Assembly: GCF_002846335.1 (NCBI RefSeq)
Contig: NZ_PJMQ01000001.1
Span: 4,650,001 to 4,714,000 of the forward strand
Direction: 5' to 3'
Length of the DNA stretch: 64,000 nt
Origin: Janthinobacterium sp. 61
GTDB taxonomy: Bacteria; Pseudomonadota; Gammaproteobacteria; Burkholderiales; Burkholderiaceae_D
Shown: positions 1 through 8,273 of the stretch, piece after piece
How positions within the stretch are numbered: position 1 is the first letter of the stretch
Layout: every line of letters begins with the position of its first letter
The notes under the pieces: model-generated
What the model was told of the DNA's origin: nothing
The model's input: the letters and a program-made list of their open reading frames with translations, nothing else
Databases searched by the model: none
Position numbers and translations under genes: made by a program

Positions 1-3000
1 CCATCTTGCGTTCAGCCGTATAGCCGAAGAGGTCGAAGGTGCCGCCCCGCAGACCTTTGGCTTTCGCCAGCAGCTTGAAGGCGCGCCACATCCAGGAACC
101 GAATTCCGCTTTCACGAGGTGACCTTTCGCATCTTTCTTGGCGAACAGCGGCGGCGCCAGGTTGAATTTCACGGAGAAATTTCCCTCGAATTGCTGCTGC
201 AGCTGTTCCACGAAACGGCCATCCGTGTACAGGCGCGCCACTTCGTACTCGTCCTTGTAGGCCAGCAATTTGAAGTAGTTCTTCGCCACGGCAGTCGACA
301 GCTTCTGGCCCAGTCCCAGGGTATTCTCGCGGTCGCGCACCTGTTTGACCAAGGTCAGATAACCGTCCGCATACGCGGCGTTCTGGTAGGCGGTGAGGAA
401 CTCCACGCGCTTCTTGATGACGCTATCGAGGCTTTGCGGCATTTGCACGATGATCGCTTGCGACGGCGTGGCGATCTGCGTGACACGGCGCACGTCGACG
501 GCGGCGCGGCGGCCCCACAGGAAACTTTTCTTGTTCGATTCGATGCCCACGCCGTTCAGTTCGATGGCGCGCAGCAGCGCCGCTTCGGTCAAGGGAATGC
601 GGCCTTTTTGCCAGGCGTAGCCGAGCATGAACAGGTTGGCGGCGATCGAGTCACCCATCAGCGCGGTAGCCAGTTTGGTGGCGTCGATGAAGTCGGCCGC
701 GTCCGCGCCGCCGACGGATTCCTCGATCAGCTGGCGCACTTCCGCCGTTGGATATTGCCAGTCGGCATTTTGCGCAAACGTGCCTGGCGGCTGCTCGTGC
801 AGGTTGACCACGGCCAGGCTGCGGCCCGGGCGCATTTTCGACACGGCATCCTGCGCGCCGGCCGTCAGCATGTCGCAGCCTAAAATCAGATCCGCTTCGC
901 CCGTGGCGATGCGCTGGGCGCGGATATGCGCCGGGGACTTGGCGATTTTCACGTGCGAAGTGACGGAACCGTTCTTTTGCGACATGCCCGTCATGTCCAG
1001 CACGGAGGCGCCCTTGCCTTCCAAATGGGCCGCCATGCCCATCAGCGCGCCCACGGTGATGACGCCCGTGCCGCCGATGCCATTGATGAGGATGTTATAC
1101 GGCGCGTCGCAGGCTGGCAGGACGGGTTCCGGCAGCGGGCCGAAGTTGTCCGTCTCGCCTGGCTTGCCGGCGCCTGTTTTTGTCTTTTTCAGGGTGCCGC
1201 CCTCGACGGTGACGAAGCTGGGACAAAAGCCCTTGGCGCACGAGTAATCCTTGTTGCATGAGGATTGGTCGATGGTGCGCTTGCGGCCAAATTCCGTCTC
1301 TTTCGGCAGGATCGACACGCAGTTCGACTGCACGCCGCAGTCGCCGCAGCCTTCGCAGACGGCGTCGTTGATGACCATGCGTTTGGCAATGTCCGGATAC
1401 TCACCTTTCTTCCGGCGCCGGCGTTTTTCGGCCGCGCAGGTCTGGTCGTAGATCAGCACGGACACGCCTTGCACCTCGCGCAATTCGCGCTGCACGGCAT
1501 CCATGTCCTTGCGGTCGTGCAAGGTCACGTGGGCGGGCAGGTTGCTGCGGTCGCTGTAGCGCGACAAATCTTCCGTGACCAGAGCGATGCGGGCGATGCC
1601 TTCGGCCGCCACTTGCTGCGCCATCATGGGCACGGTGATCAAGCCGTCCACGGGCTGGCCGCCCGTCATGGCGACGGCGTCGTTGTAGAGAATCTTGTAG
1701 GTGATATTCACCTTGGCGGCCTGCGCGGCGCGGATGGCCAGGTAGCCGGAATGGAAATACGTGCCGTCGCCCAGGTTCTGGAACACGTGCGGCAGTGTGG
1801 AAAACGCGGCTTGGCCGATCCACGGCGCGCCTTCGCCGCCCATGTGCGTGGTCAGCTTGTTCATTTCCGGGTAGATCGACGTGGCCATCACGTGGCAGCC
1901 GATGCCGGCCAGCGCCAGGCTGCCCTCCGGCACCTTGGTCGAGGTGTTGTGCGGACAGCCGGAGCAGTAGAACGCGGGGCGGAACGGCGTGTTCACGGCC
2001 TTTTTCAGGACCGCATCCTTGGCGTCGAGGAAACTCAGGCGTGCCTTGATCAGGTCGCAGGTGACAGGGTCGGAAATCAGGCGCGCAATGCGGCTGGCGA
2101 TGACACGTGCCACTTGCGAGACGGAAAAATCCGCCTTGGAAGTCAGCAGCCATTCGCCGCGCGGCGCCACCCATTCGCCTTTTTCGTCGAACTTGCCGAT
2201 GACACGCGGACGCACGTCGTCGCGCCAGTTGTACAGCTGTTCCTTGAGCTGGTATTCGACGATTTGCCGCTTCTCTTCGACCACGAGGATTTCATCGAGA
2301 CCTTGCGCAAACTCACGTACGCTGTCCGGCTCCAGCGGCCACGGCATGGCCACCTTGAACAGGCGCATGCCGACGTCGGCCGCCATCTGCTCGTCGATGC
2401 CCAGCTCTTCCAGCGCCTCCAATACATCCAGGTAGGACTTGCCGGAAGCGATGATGCCCAGCTTGGCGTTCGGGCTGTCGATGGTGGTGTGGTTGAGCTT
2501 GTTTTCGCGCGCGTAGGCGAGGGCCGCATAGATCTTGTAGTCCTGCATCAGCGCTTCCTGGTTGCGCGCCTGCTGGCCCAGCGGAATGCTCGAAAGGCGC
2601 GCGTTCAGGCCGCCTTCGGGCATGACGAAATCCTGCGGAATCTTGACTTCCACGCGGAACGGGTCGGCATCGATGGAGGCCGACGATTCGACCGTGTCGG
2701 CCAGGGCCTTGAAGGCCACCGTGCAGCCGGAAAAGCGCGACATGGCCCAGCCGTGGATGCCCAGATCCAGGTATTCCTGCACATTGCATGGATACAAGAC
2801 GGGGATCATCGAGGCCGAGAACAGATGGTCGGACTGGTGCGGCAGGGTTGAGGAATACGCGCCATGGTCGTCGCCGGCCACCAGCAGCACGCCGCCCAGT
2901 TTCGCCGTGCCAGCATGGTTCATGTGCTTGAAGACATCGCCGCAGCGGTCCACGCCCGGGCCCTTGCCATACCACATGGCGAACACGCCGTCGTACTTGG

Positions 3001-3385
3001 CCGGGCCGATCAGGTCCACCTGCTGCGAACCCCAGACGGCCGTGGCGGCCAAGTCTTCGTTGACGCCAGGCACGAATTGCACGTGGTGCGCTTCCAGCTG
3101 CTTCTTGGCTTTCCACAGGTTTTCGTCCAGGCCGCCCAGGGGCGAACCGCGGTAGCCGGAAATGAAGCCGGCCGTATTCAATCCGGCAGCCTGGTCGCGC
3201 AGGCGCTGCATCATGGGCAGGCGCACGAGGGCCTGGATGCCGGACAGGAAGATGGCGCCGGAAGTGGCGGTGTATTTGTCGTCGAGGCTGACGGTGGTCA
3301 AACGGGAAGTGTCGGGGGGCGTAGATGGCGCGGCACCGGCGTTTCTAGCGAACGCTGCGGGGCCGTTTTCCGTGGTCACGGACAT
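1..3385 (-). CDS. Indolepyruvate ferredoxin oxidoreductase, fused alpha/beta type (3' end outside window)
   Basis: The minus-strand frame is open from an ATG at 3385 to the window edge, giving about 1128 residues of a protein that is usually near 1190 aa. It oxidatively decarboxylates aryl pyruvates such as indolepyruvate to the acyl-CoA, using thiamine diphosphate, CoA and an electron acceptor. The TPP-dependent part comes first, with a CSGCPHNTS motif near residue 475. A 4Fe-4S-type cluster follows near residues 670-700 (CEGCGDCG, then CAKGFCPS), and then the gamma-type domain starting near INGIGGTGV. The fused single-chain form is typical of proteobacteria. A LysR regulator lies upstream on the same strand. 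Family identity is clear; only the C-terminus is missing. Confidence 0.93.
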   Translation of the reverse strand, partial: MSVTTENGPAAFARNAGAAPSTPPDTSRLTTVSLDDKYTATSGAIFLSGIQALVRLPMMQRLRDQAAGLNTAGFISGYRGSPLGGLDENLWKAKKQLEAHHVQFVPGVNEDLAATAVWGSQQVDLIGPAKYDGVFAMWYGKGPGVDRCGDVFKHMNHAGTAKLGGVLLVAGDDHGAYSSTLPHQSDHLFSASMIPVLYPCNVQEYLDLGIHGWAMSRFSGCTVAFKALADTVESSASIDADPFRVEVKIPQDFVMPEGGLNARLSSIPLGQQARNQEALMQDYKIYAALAYARENKLNHTTIDSPNAKLGIIASGKSYLDVLEALEELGIDEQMAADVGMRLFKVAMPWPLEPDSVREFAQGLDEILVVEEKRQIVEYQLKEQLYNWRDDVRPRVIGKFDEKGEWVAPRGEWLLTSKADFSVSQVARVIASRIARLISDPVTCDLIKARLSFLDAKDAVLKKAVNTPFRPAFYCSGCPHNTSTKVPEGSLALAGIGCHVMATSIYPEMNKLTTHMGGEGAPWIGQAAFSTLPHVFQNLGDGTYFHSGYLAIRAAQAAKVNITYKILYNDAVAMTGGQPVDGLITVPMMAQQVAAEGIARIALVTEDLSRYSDRSNLPAHVTLHDRKDMDAVQRELREVQGVSVLIYDQTCAAEKRRRRKKGEYPDIAKRMVINDAVCEGCGDCGVQSNCVSILPKETEFGRKRTIDQSSCNKDYSCAKGFCPSFVTVEGGTLKKTKTGAGKPGETDNFGPLPEPVLPACDAPYNILINGIGGTGVITVGALMGMAAHLEGKGASVLDMTGMSQKNGSVTSHVKIAKSPAHIRAQRIATGEADLILGCDMLTAGAQDAVSKMRPGRSLAVVNLHEQPPGTFAQNADWQYPTAEVRQLIEESVGGADAADFIDATKLATALMGDSIAANLFMLGYAWQKGRIPLTEAALLRAIELNGVGIESNKKSFLWGRRAAVDVRRVTQIATPSQAIIVQMPQSLDSVIKKRVEFLTAYQNAAYADGYLTLVKQVRDRENTLGLGQKLSTAVAKNYFKLLAYKDEYEVARLYTDGRFVEQLQQQFEGNFSVKFNLAPPLFAKKDAKGHLVKAEFGSWMWRAFKLLAKAKGLRGGTFDLFGYTAERKM

Positions 3386-3484
3386 GGCTGTCTCCAAAAG
3401 GGTGTTTCAGATAGCGGCTGTACAAGGGGCGTGCCCGGTAAGGCGCGCACTGTGCAGACGGGATGGCCGCGTGTGGGCGGCACC

Positions 3485-3510
3485 TAACTATTTTAAATTT
3501 AAAATAGTTA
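3485..3510. promoter_or_regulatory. 26-bp perfect palindrome upstream of the oxidoreductase gene
   Basis: The two 13-base arms TAACTATTTTAAA and TTTAAAATAGTTA are exact reverse complements with no spacer. The element lies 100 bp upstream of the oxidoreductase start and 70 bp downstream of the lysR stop. It is AT-only except for one G/C pair per arm, in a GC-rich region. There is no T-tract after it in either direction, so an operator is more likely than a terminator. The binding protein is unknown; the adjacent LysR regulator is one candidate. Confidence 0.6.
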
Positions 3511-3568
3511 ATGTGGTCAGTGTAGAACGAGTCAGGAGCGTGGGCAAATACGCTTTGACGATGGGGGT

Positions 3569-3583
3569 ATAAGAAATACTTAT
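3569..3583. promoter_or_regulatory. Possible LysR-type (Nac-like) dyad ATA-N9-TAT
   Basis: The sequence ATAAGAAATACTTAT is an inverted repeat with 5-base arms. It fits the ATA-N9-TAT pattern known for the LysR-family regulator Nac. It overlaps the lysR stop codon and lies about 185 bp upstream of the oxidoreductase start. The neighbouring LysR protein has a Nac-like N-terminus, so the site could serve it. Such a short motif can occur by chance. Confidence 0.3.
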
Positions 3584-4521
3584 GCCATGGGCGAGAGCAC
3601 GTGCGCCCCCACCCAGCGTCCGCTGCCGCACAGCTCGGCGGCCACTTGCAGCACGAGGTTTTTGACGGCGTTGCCTGCATTTGTCAGGGGAATGTTCTTC
3701 GACGCGCACAGGGCCACCGTGCGCGACAGCACGGGGCTGTGGATGGCGTAGCTGCGCATGGCGCCGCTGTCCAGTTCGGCCAGCAGGGGCGCGGCCGGCA
3801 GAATGGTGGCGCCCATGCCGGCCAGGATGGCCGATTTCAGGATGGCGATCGAGTTGATCTCGATCACGTTTGCCGTCTCCAGGCCCAGTTCGCGGGCGCG
3901 GCTATCGATGCGCGGACGCACGCCATGCTGCAGGCCCGGCAGGATCAGGGTGGCGCTCAATGCCTGCGGGAACGACAGCGCCAGGCCCGGCGGGGCGAAT
4001 GGCGAATCGCTGCGGCAGATAAAACGCATCTCTTCTTCCACCAGCGGGCTGCAGGCAAACGGCGTGAGCTGGCCATCGTCGAACAGCACGGCCAGGTTGA
4101 TGCGGCCCGATTTCAATTGTTCGTTCAGGTTCCCCGTGATTTCTTCCGTCAGCTGCAGGGTGATTTCGGGGTAGCGTTCGCGCGCGGCCAGCAGCAAGGG
4201 CAGGGCTAGCGCGCCGGAGATGCTGTGCGGCAAGCCGAGGGTGACATTGCCGGATGGCCGCGCGGCGCTTTGCGTGACGGCCGAGCGGGCGTCGGCCACC
4301 TGTTTCAGGATCGCCTGCGCGTGTTCGTAAAATACCTTGCCAGCGTCCGTGCTGAGCACGCCCTGGGCCGAGCGGTGTAGCAGCTGCACCCCCAATTCCT
4401 CTTCCAGCTGGCGCAGCTGCTGCGTCAGGGCCGGCTGCGCCACATGCAGGATCAGGGCTGCGCGCGACAGGGAACCGTGGTCGACGATGGCAACAAAGTA
4501 GCGTAATTGGCGCAGTTCCAT
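3580..4521 (-). CDS. LysR-family transcriptional regulator (Nac/CbL-like)
   Basis: This 313-aa protein has the standard length of a LysR regulator. Residues 1-60 form the winged helix-turn-helix, beginning MELRQLRYFVAIVDHGSLS with the AQPALTQQLRQLEEELG recognition region. The periplasmic-binding-like effector domain occupies about 90-300. The start at 4521 is chosen because it places the conserved N-terminus at residue 1; the frame stays open 55 codons further upstream. The gene is in line with the oxidoreductase gene, 194 bp away, so control of aryl-pyruvate oxidation is plausible but inferred. The effector is unknown. Confidence 0.9.
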   Translation of the reverse strand: MELRQLRYFVAIVDHGSLSRAALILHVAQPALTQQLRQLEEELGVQLLHRSAQGVLSTDAGKVFYEHAQAILKQVADARSAVTQSAARPSGNVTLGLPHSISGALALPLLLAARERYPEITLQLTEEITGNLNEQLKSGRINLAVLFDDGQLTPFACSPLVEEEMRFICRSDSPFAPPGLALSFPQALSATLILPGLQHGVRPRIDSRARELGLETANVIEINSIAILKSAILAGMGATILPAAPLLAELDSGAMRSYAIHSPVLSRTVALCASKNIPLTNAGNAVKNLVLQVAAELCGSGRWVGAHVLSPMA

Positions 4522-4659
4522 GGGTCCCAGACGCGGTGCGGTGATCGGAAAATACAGGGTGTTGCCCCGCAGCGCCGAACGCGGCCAGCAGAATAACAAT
4601 TTTGTTATACTCATTCTAGCGCCTTCGGTGCTCCAGACGTGTATTTGTGGGATGACAGC

Positions 4660-5886
4660 ATGCTCAAGAAAGTTGATTCGTCTCAATTAAAAGTGGGCAT
4701 GTACATCCACGACCTCAGCTGCGACTGGATGACGCATCCATTCGTGCGCAACCGTTTCCTGTTGCGCAGCGACGATGAAATCCGCAAGATCGTGCAAGCC
4801 GGCATCCACGACGTGGTGATCGACAGCGGCAAGGGCCTCGACGTGCAGGATGCGCCTACCGTGGCGCAGGCGCGGGCCGAGACGGAACGCGAACTGGTGC
4901 AGATAGCCACCCCGCCGCAGGTCGTCACGCGCGTGTCGCTGGGCATGGAACTGGCGCGCGCCACGCAAGTGCGGCGGCAGGCGGCTAGCCTGGTGCGCAC
5001 GGTGATGGCCGATGTGCGCCTGGGCAAGGCCGTCGAGATCGACCGCGTGCAGCACACGGTGCAAGATATTACCGAATCGATCCTGCGCAATCCCGGCGCC
5101 CTCGTTGGCTTGTTGCGCATCAAGAGCAAGGACGATTACACCTTCTTGCATTCCGTCAGCGTGTGCGCGCTGCTGGTGGCGTTCTGCCGCTCGCGGGGCA
5201 TTGATGGGGCCACCACGCACCAGGCCGGCCTGGGCGGCTTGCTGCATGACACGGGCAAGGCGATGGTGCCCGACAGCGTGCTGAACAAACCCGGCCCCCT
5301 GACGCCGGAAGAATTTGCCCTGATCAAGCGCCATCCTCGCGATGGCTACGACATCCTGTGCCGTTCGCCCGAGCTGGGCGCCATTCCCCTCGACATCGCC
5401 TTGCACCACCATGAGCGGCGCGACGGCAGCGGCTACCCGGACCAGCTGGCCGGTGACGCCATCAGCGAGCTGGCGCAGATGGCTGCCATCGTCGACGTGT
5501 ATGACGCGCTGACGTCCGACCGCAGCTATCACAAGGGCATCGCCGCCGCCGAAGCCTTGCGCAAGATCTATGAATGGAGCAAATTCCACTTCAACCCCGT
5601 GTTTGCGCAGGATTTCATGCGCTGCGTGGGCATCTATCCGGTTGGCACGATGGTGATGCTGGAATCGGGCCGCCTGGCCGTCGTCATCGAGGCGCACGAG
5701 AGCAACCTGCTGGCGCCGAAAGTGAATGTGTTTTTCAGTACGAAGAGCAATGCCTACATCAAGCCCGAGACAGTCGACCTGTCGCGCGGTTTAGGCTTCG
5801 GCGGCGGCGACAAGATCGTCGGCCATGAGTCGGCTGCCAAGTGGCAAGTCGATCCCATGCGCTTTCTTTCCCTGGCGGATGCCTAG
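4660..5886 (+). CDS. HD-GYP domain cyclic-di-GMP phosphodiesterase
   Basis: The protein is 408 aa. Residues 1-130 match the DUF3391 N-terminal domain (MLKKVDSSQLKVGMYIHDL) that commonly precedes HD-GYP. The HD-GYP domain covers about 155-330, with the metal-binding HDTGK at 196-200 and the HHERRDGSGYP signature at 250-260. These residues suggest an active enzyme degrading c-di-GMP. The start at 4660 follows GGGA seven bases upstream; a longer start at 4639 is possible but leaves the conserved N-terminus internal. Its stop codon overlaps that of a diguanylate cyclase on the opposite strand. The Tad pilus locus begins 1.5 kb downstream. Confidence 0.93.
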   Translation: MLKKVDSSQLKVGMYIHDLSCDWMTHPFVRNRFLLRSDDEIRKIVQAGIHDVVIDSGKGLDVQDAPTVAQARAETERELVQIATPPQVVTRVSLGMELARATQVRRQAASLVRTVMADVRLGKAVEIDRVQHTVQDITESILRNPGALVGLLRIKSKDDYTFLHSVSVCALLVAFCRSRGIDGATTHQAGLGGLLHDTGKAMVPDSVLNKPGPLTPEEFALIKRHPRDGYDILCRSPELGAIPLDIALHHHERRDGSGYPDQLAGDAISELAQMAAIVDVYDALTSDRSYHKGIAAAEALRKIYEWSKFHFNPVFAQDFMRCVGIYPVGTMVMLESGRLAVVIEAHESNLLAPKVNVFFSTKSNAYIKPETVDLSRGLGFGGGDKIVGHESAAKWQVDPMRFLSLADA

Positions 5887-6929
5887 AAAAACTCCGCCGT
5901 ATCGTTCGAGGCAATAGTAGTGAGCAAACCCTTGGCGACCAGCTCGTCATAGTGGCAAGCCAGGTTGCGGCCATGGCTTTTCGCGTAGTACAGGGCCTGG
6001 TCGGCGCGGCCGAGGATGATGACGGGCGCCTCGTAGGCGTTGATGCTGACGAAACCCACGCTGACGGTGACTCTGCCCACTTGCGGGAAGTCGTGTGCTT
6101 CGACATTGGTGCGGAAGCGGTCGATGATTCTCTGCGCATTTTCCAGGGTGATCGAGCGCAGCAGCACGACGAATTCCTCGCCGCCGAAGCGGAAGATGCG
6201 GTCTTGCGAGCGGAACGACGATTGCAGCTGGTTGGCGATCAGGATCAGCACTTCATCGCCATACAGGTGGCCGAACTTATCGTTGACCAGTTTGAAATGA
6301 TCGACGTCGATCACGGCCAGCCATTGCCGTTCCGTGTCCGTATGGTGGCGCCGTTCTTCATCGACGGGACGCGGCTTCTCCGCTTCCGGTTCGCCGCGGC
6401 TTTGCAGGATTTTCGCCAGCTGGTCGTCGAAGGTCTTGCGATTTAACAAGCCGGTGAGCGAATCGCGTTCGCTGTAGTCGAGCAGGTTCTGGAAATTACG
6501 GTACACGCTGACGATGCCGCCAATCACCTGGATGGTGGCGCCCGTGTAGGGCGTGGGGTTGGTGATTTCCAGGCAGGTGGTGACCTGGTCGCCGATCCAG
6601 ATGGGTAGCCACAGCAGGTGCCGGCCATCGGCGCACAGGGTATCGGCGCTCGCTTCATGGCGCGCGATGCAGGCGGCCAGCGCCGGATAGTCCGACAGCG
6701 GTTCGCCCGGCAGCGACGGGTCGGGATTGTCTTCCATGCGGGCCACGCTGCCGGCCACGATGATGGCCCGCGACCGCACGAACACCTGGCCACGCACGGT
6801 GGTCAGTGCCAGCACACGGGTCTGCGACGCGGAAGCGAGTTCCTGAACCGCCGAGATCACGGAGATGTCGAGCATCGTGTGGTCGCGGTGCCCGGTCATG
6901 TCCACCATGTGTTTCAGTAGGGAATCCAT
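5883..6929 (-). CDS. Diguanylate cyclase with GAF-like sensor domain
   Basis: The protein is 348 aa from the ATG at 6929. Residues about 10-145 look like a GAF-type sensor domain without membrane segments, so the protein is probably cytoplasmic. The GGDEF domain spans about 150-320, with the active-site GGEEF at 249-253. An RSQD motif at 240-243, five residues before it, matches the RxxD product-inhibition site, suggesting feedback control by c-di-GMP. The frame is open 30 codons further upstream, but those residues do not look conserved. It converges on the HD-GYP gene with a 4-bp overlap. Confidence 0.92.
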   Translation of the reverse strand: MDSLLKHMVDMTGHRDHTMLDISVISAVQELASASQTRVLALTTVRGQVFVRSRAIIVAGSVARMEDNPDPSLPGEPLSDYPALAACIARHEASADTLCADGRHLLWLPIWIGDQVTTCLEITNPTPYTGATIQVIGGIVSVYRNFQNLLDYSERDSLTGLLNRKTFDDQLAKILQSRGEPEAEKPRPVDEERRHHTDTERQWLAVIDVDHFKLVNDKFGHLYGDEVLILIANQLQSSFRSQDRIFRFGGEEFVVLLRSITLENAQRIIDRFRTNVEAHDFPQVGRVTVSVGFVSINAYEAPVIILGRADQALYYAKSHGRNLACHYDELVAKGLLTTIASNDTAEFF

Positions 6930-7410
6930 TGTCGTTCTCTGGAAAGTAGTCACACAAGTGTCGTCATACCAGCATTGCATCAAGCAAGAGCATGTTCGCG
7001 TCCGTCTACAAGAAGCCAAGAATTATTTGGTGGCATGACGCTCTTTACCGCAGGGCGAGAGGCCTTTCCAAAGAAGAACTAAGCAGGATAAAGTCTTTTT
7101 GCCTAATAGGCAATTAACGTATGCAATATTTCATGTAAATACATGAGATTCACGCACTACGTTGCAAAAAATTTGCCTTGATGAAGGCTTTCAATCCTGA
7201 TCGCAACATTTGTTTGCGCCAGCCATCATTTCAACAAGCTTTGATAATTTCCATATGGAAACTTGTGGCGCGTCAATTTGCCAAATCGTGGACGCTTTAT
7301 AGTCAATGCAATGGCGCAGAAATTTACGGCAGGAAACATATTAGCAGGAATGGGCAATGTTTCACACCCGCTTGCGCCAGGGACTTGTGATTCACTTTTG
7401 GGAGCTAGTC
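6930..7410. other. Intergenic region between the diguanylate cyclase and flp
   Basis: This 481-bp stretch separates two divergently transcribed genes and is noticeably more AT-rich than its surroundings. It must hold the promoters of the cyclase and of the Tad operon. Two inverted repeats are visible: TTGCC-TAATA-GGCAA at 7099-7113, and GAAACAT/ATGTTTC at 7333-7363 with a 17-base spacer. A TTGCCA (7278) and TATAGT (7298) pair resembles a promoter, but with only 14 bases between the boxes. I see no supported gene here. Confidence 0.5.
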
Positions 7411-7593
7411 ATGCATACCTTCCTGTCGGCAGTACAGCAGTTTATCAAGGATGAGGATGGCATTACGGCAATCGAATACGGCTTGATTGCGGCCGTGATG
7501 GCTACCGCCATCACGGCCGGTTTCTTGCTGATCAAGACCAACCTGCTGGCCGTCCTCACCGACATTTCGTCGAACCTGGTGTTGACGCCCTAA
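7411..7593 (+). CDS. flp: Flp-family type IVb pilin
   Basis: This 60-aa prepilin is the structural subunit of the Tad pilus. It has a short leader ending KDEDG, a predicted cleavage between Gly17 and Ile18, and the class signature ITAIEYGLIAA with the conserved Glu at position 5 of the mature chain. A hydrophobic helix follows. The start at 7411 has GGGAG seven bases upstream. A strong hairpin with a T-tract sits directly after the stop, which would allow more pilin than downstream transcripts. It is the first gene of the tad locus. Confidence 0.95.
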   Translation: MHTFLSAVQQFIKDEDGITAIEYGLIAAVMATAITAGFLLIKTNLLAVLTDISSNLVLTP

Positions 7594-7600
7594 GCGGGTG

Positions 7601-7633
7601 CCCGCCGCTGGCCGGCCGGTGGCGGGTTTTTTT
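7601..7633 (+). terminator. Terminator/attenuator after flp
   Basis: CCCGCC at 7601-7606 pairs with GGCGGG at 7621-7626, with further GGCC/GGCC pairing inside. Seven T residues follow. The hairpin begins 8 bases after the flp stop and ends just before the ribosome-binding site of the next gene. It could terminate most flp transcripts with partial read-through into the assembly genes. Confidence 0.75.
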
Positions 7634-7646
7634 CAGGAGGTGTGCC

Positions 7647-8180
7647 ATGCCTGCAGCCGCCTTGTGCGACCTGCTGTTGTTGTGTTTTGTGACGGGGGCC
7701 GCCGTCAGTGATCTGATCCGCCGCAAGATACCCAATGGTTTGGTGCTATCGGGCATCCTCGCCGCGCTGGCCTTGCACCTGTGGCTGTGGCCGCAAAACG
7801 TGCCGTCGTTGTGGCTGGGCGGCATGGCGACGGGCTTCTTCCTGTTCCTGCCTTTATACGTGCATCGCGGCATGGCCGCCGGCGACGTCAAGCTGATCGC
7901 CATGGTGGGTGCTTTTGCCGGTCCGTGGCCCGTGCTGCTGATCTGTTTCGCCACCTTTGTGCTGGGCGGCCTGATGGCCGTGCTGATGATTACCTACCAG
8001 GGCAAGTGGCGCGTTTGCCTGGGCAATCTGCGCCAGCTGCTGTGGCCGGTAATCGCGCGCATGGCCGGCATTCCCCTGGCGCCTGCAGCGCTGGATAGCG
8101 GCGCCAGCGTGGGCAACATGCCTTACGGACTGGCCATTGCCCTGGGCTGCCTGGTGGTGCAGGGGCGCCATTATTTCTGA
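7647..8180 (+). CDS. tadV: Prepilin peptidase of the Tad system (CpaA/TadV)
   Basis: This 177-aa inner-membrane aspartic protease should cleave the Flp prepilin and the TadE/F-like pseudopilins. It has about five hydrophobic helices. The two catalytic aspartates of the A24 family are visible: Asp22 in SDLIRRKIPN and Asp80 in AAGDVKL. It is the short CpaA/TadV form, without the N-methyltransferase domain of PilD. An AGGAGG ribosome-binding site precedes the ATG by 5 bases. The gene follows the flp attenuator directly. Confidence 0.93.
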   Translation: MPAAALCDLLLLCFVTGAAVSDLIRRKIPNGLVLSGILAALALHLWLWPQNVPSLWLGGMATGFFLFLPLYVHRGMAAGDVKLIAMVGAFAGPWPVLLICFATFVLGGLMAVLMITYQGKWRVCLGNLRQLLWPVIARMAGIPLAPAALDSGASVGNMPYGLAIALGCLVVQGRHYF

Positions 8181-8273
8181 TTGTCATTCATTGCTCTGAA
8201 TCAATGGGCGACGGTCCCCGCTGGCTAGAATGAATTCTGTTCAATGCAGTCTTAACCGGCTTGGAGGCACAGG

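Noticed and set aside
7268..7286. Sigma-54-like promoter upstream of flp (TGGCGC ... TTTGC)
   Set aside because: The GG-GC spacing is one base too long for sigma-54, which rarely tolerates this.
7178..7390. 70-codon frame upstream of flp
   Set aside because: AT-rich, no ribosome-binding site, unlike genome codon use; more likely promoter region.
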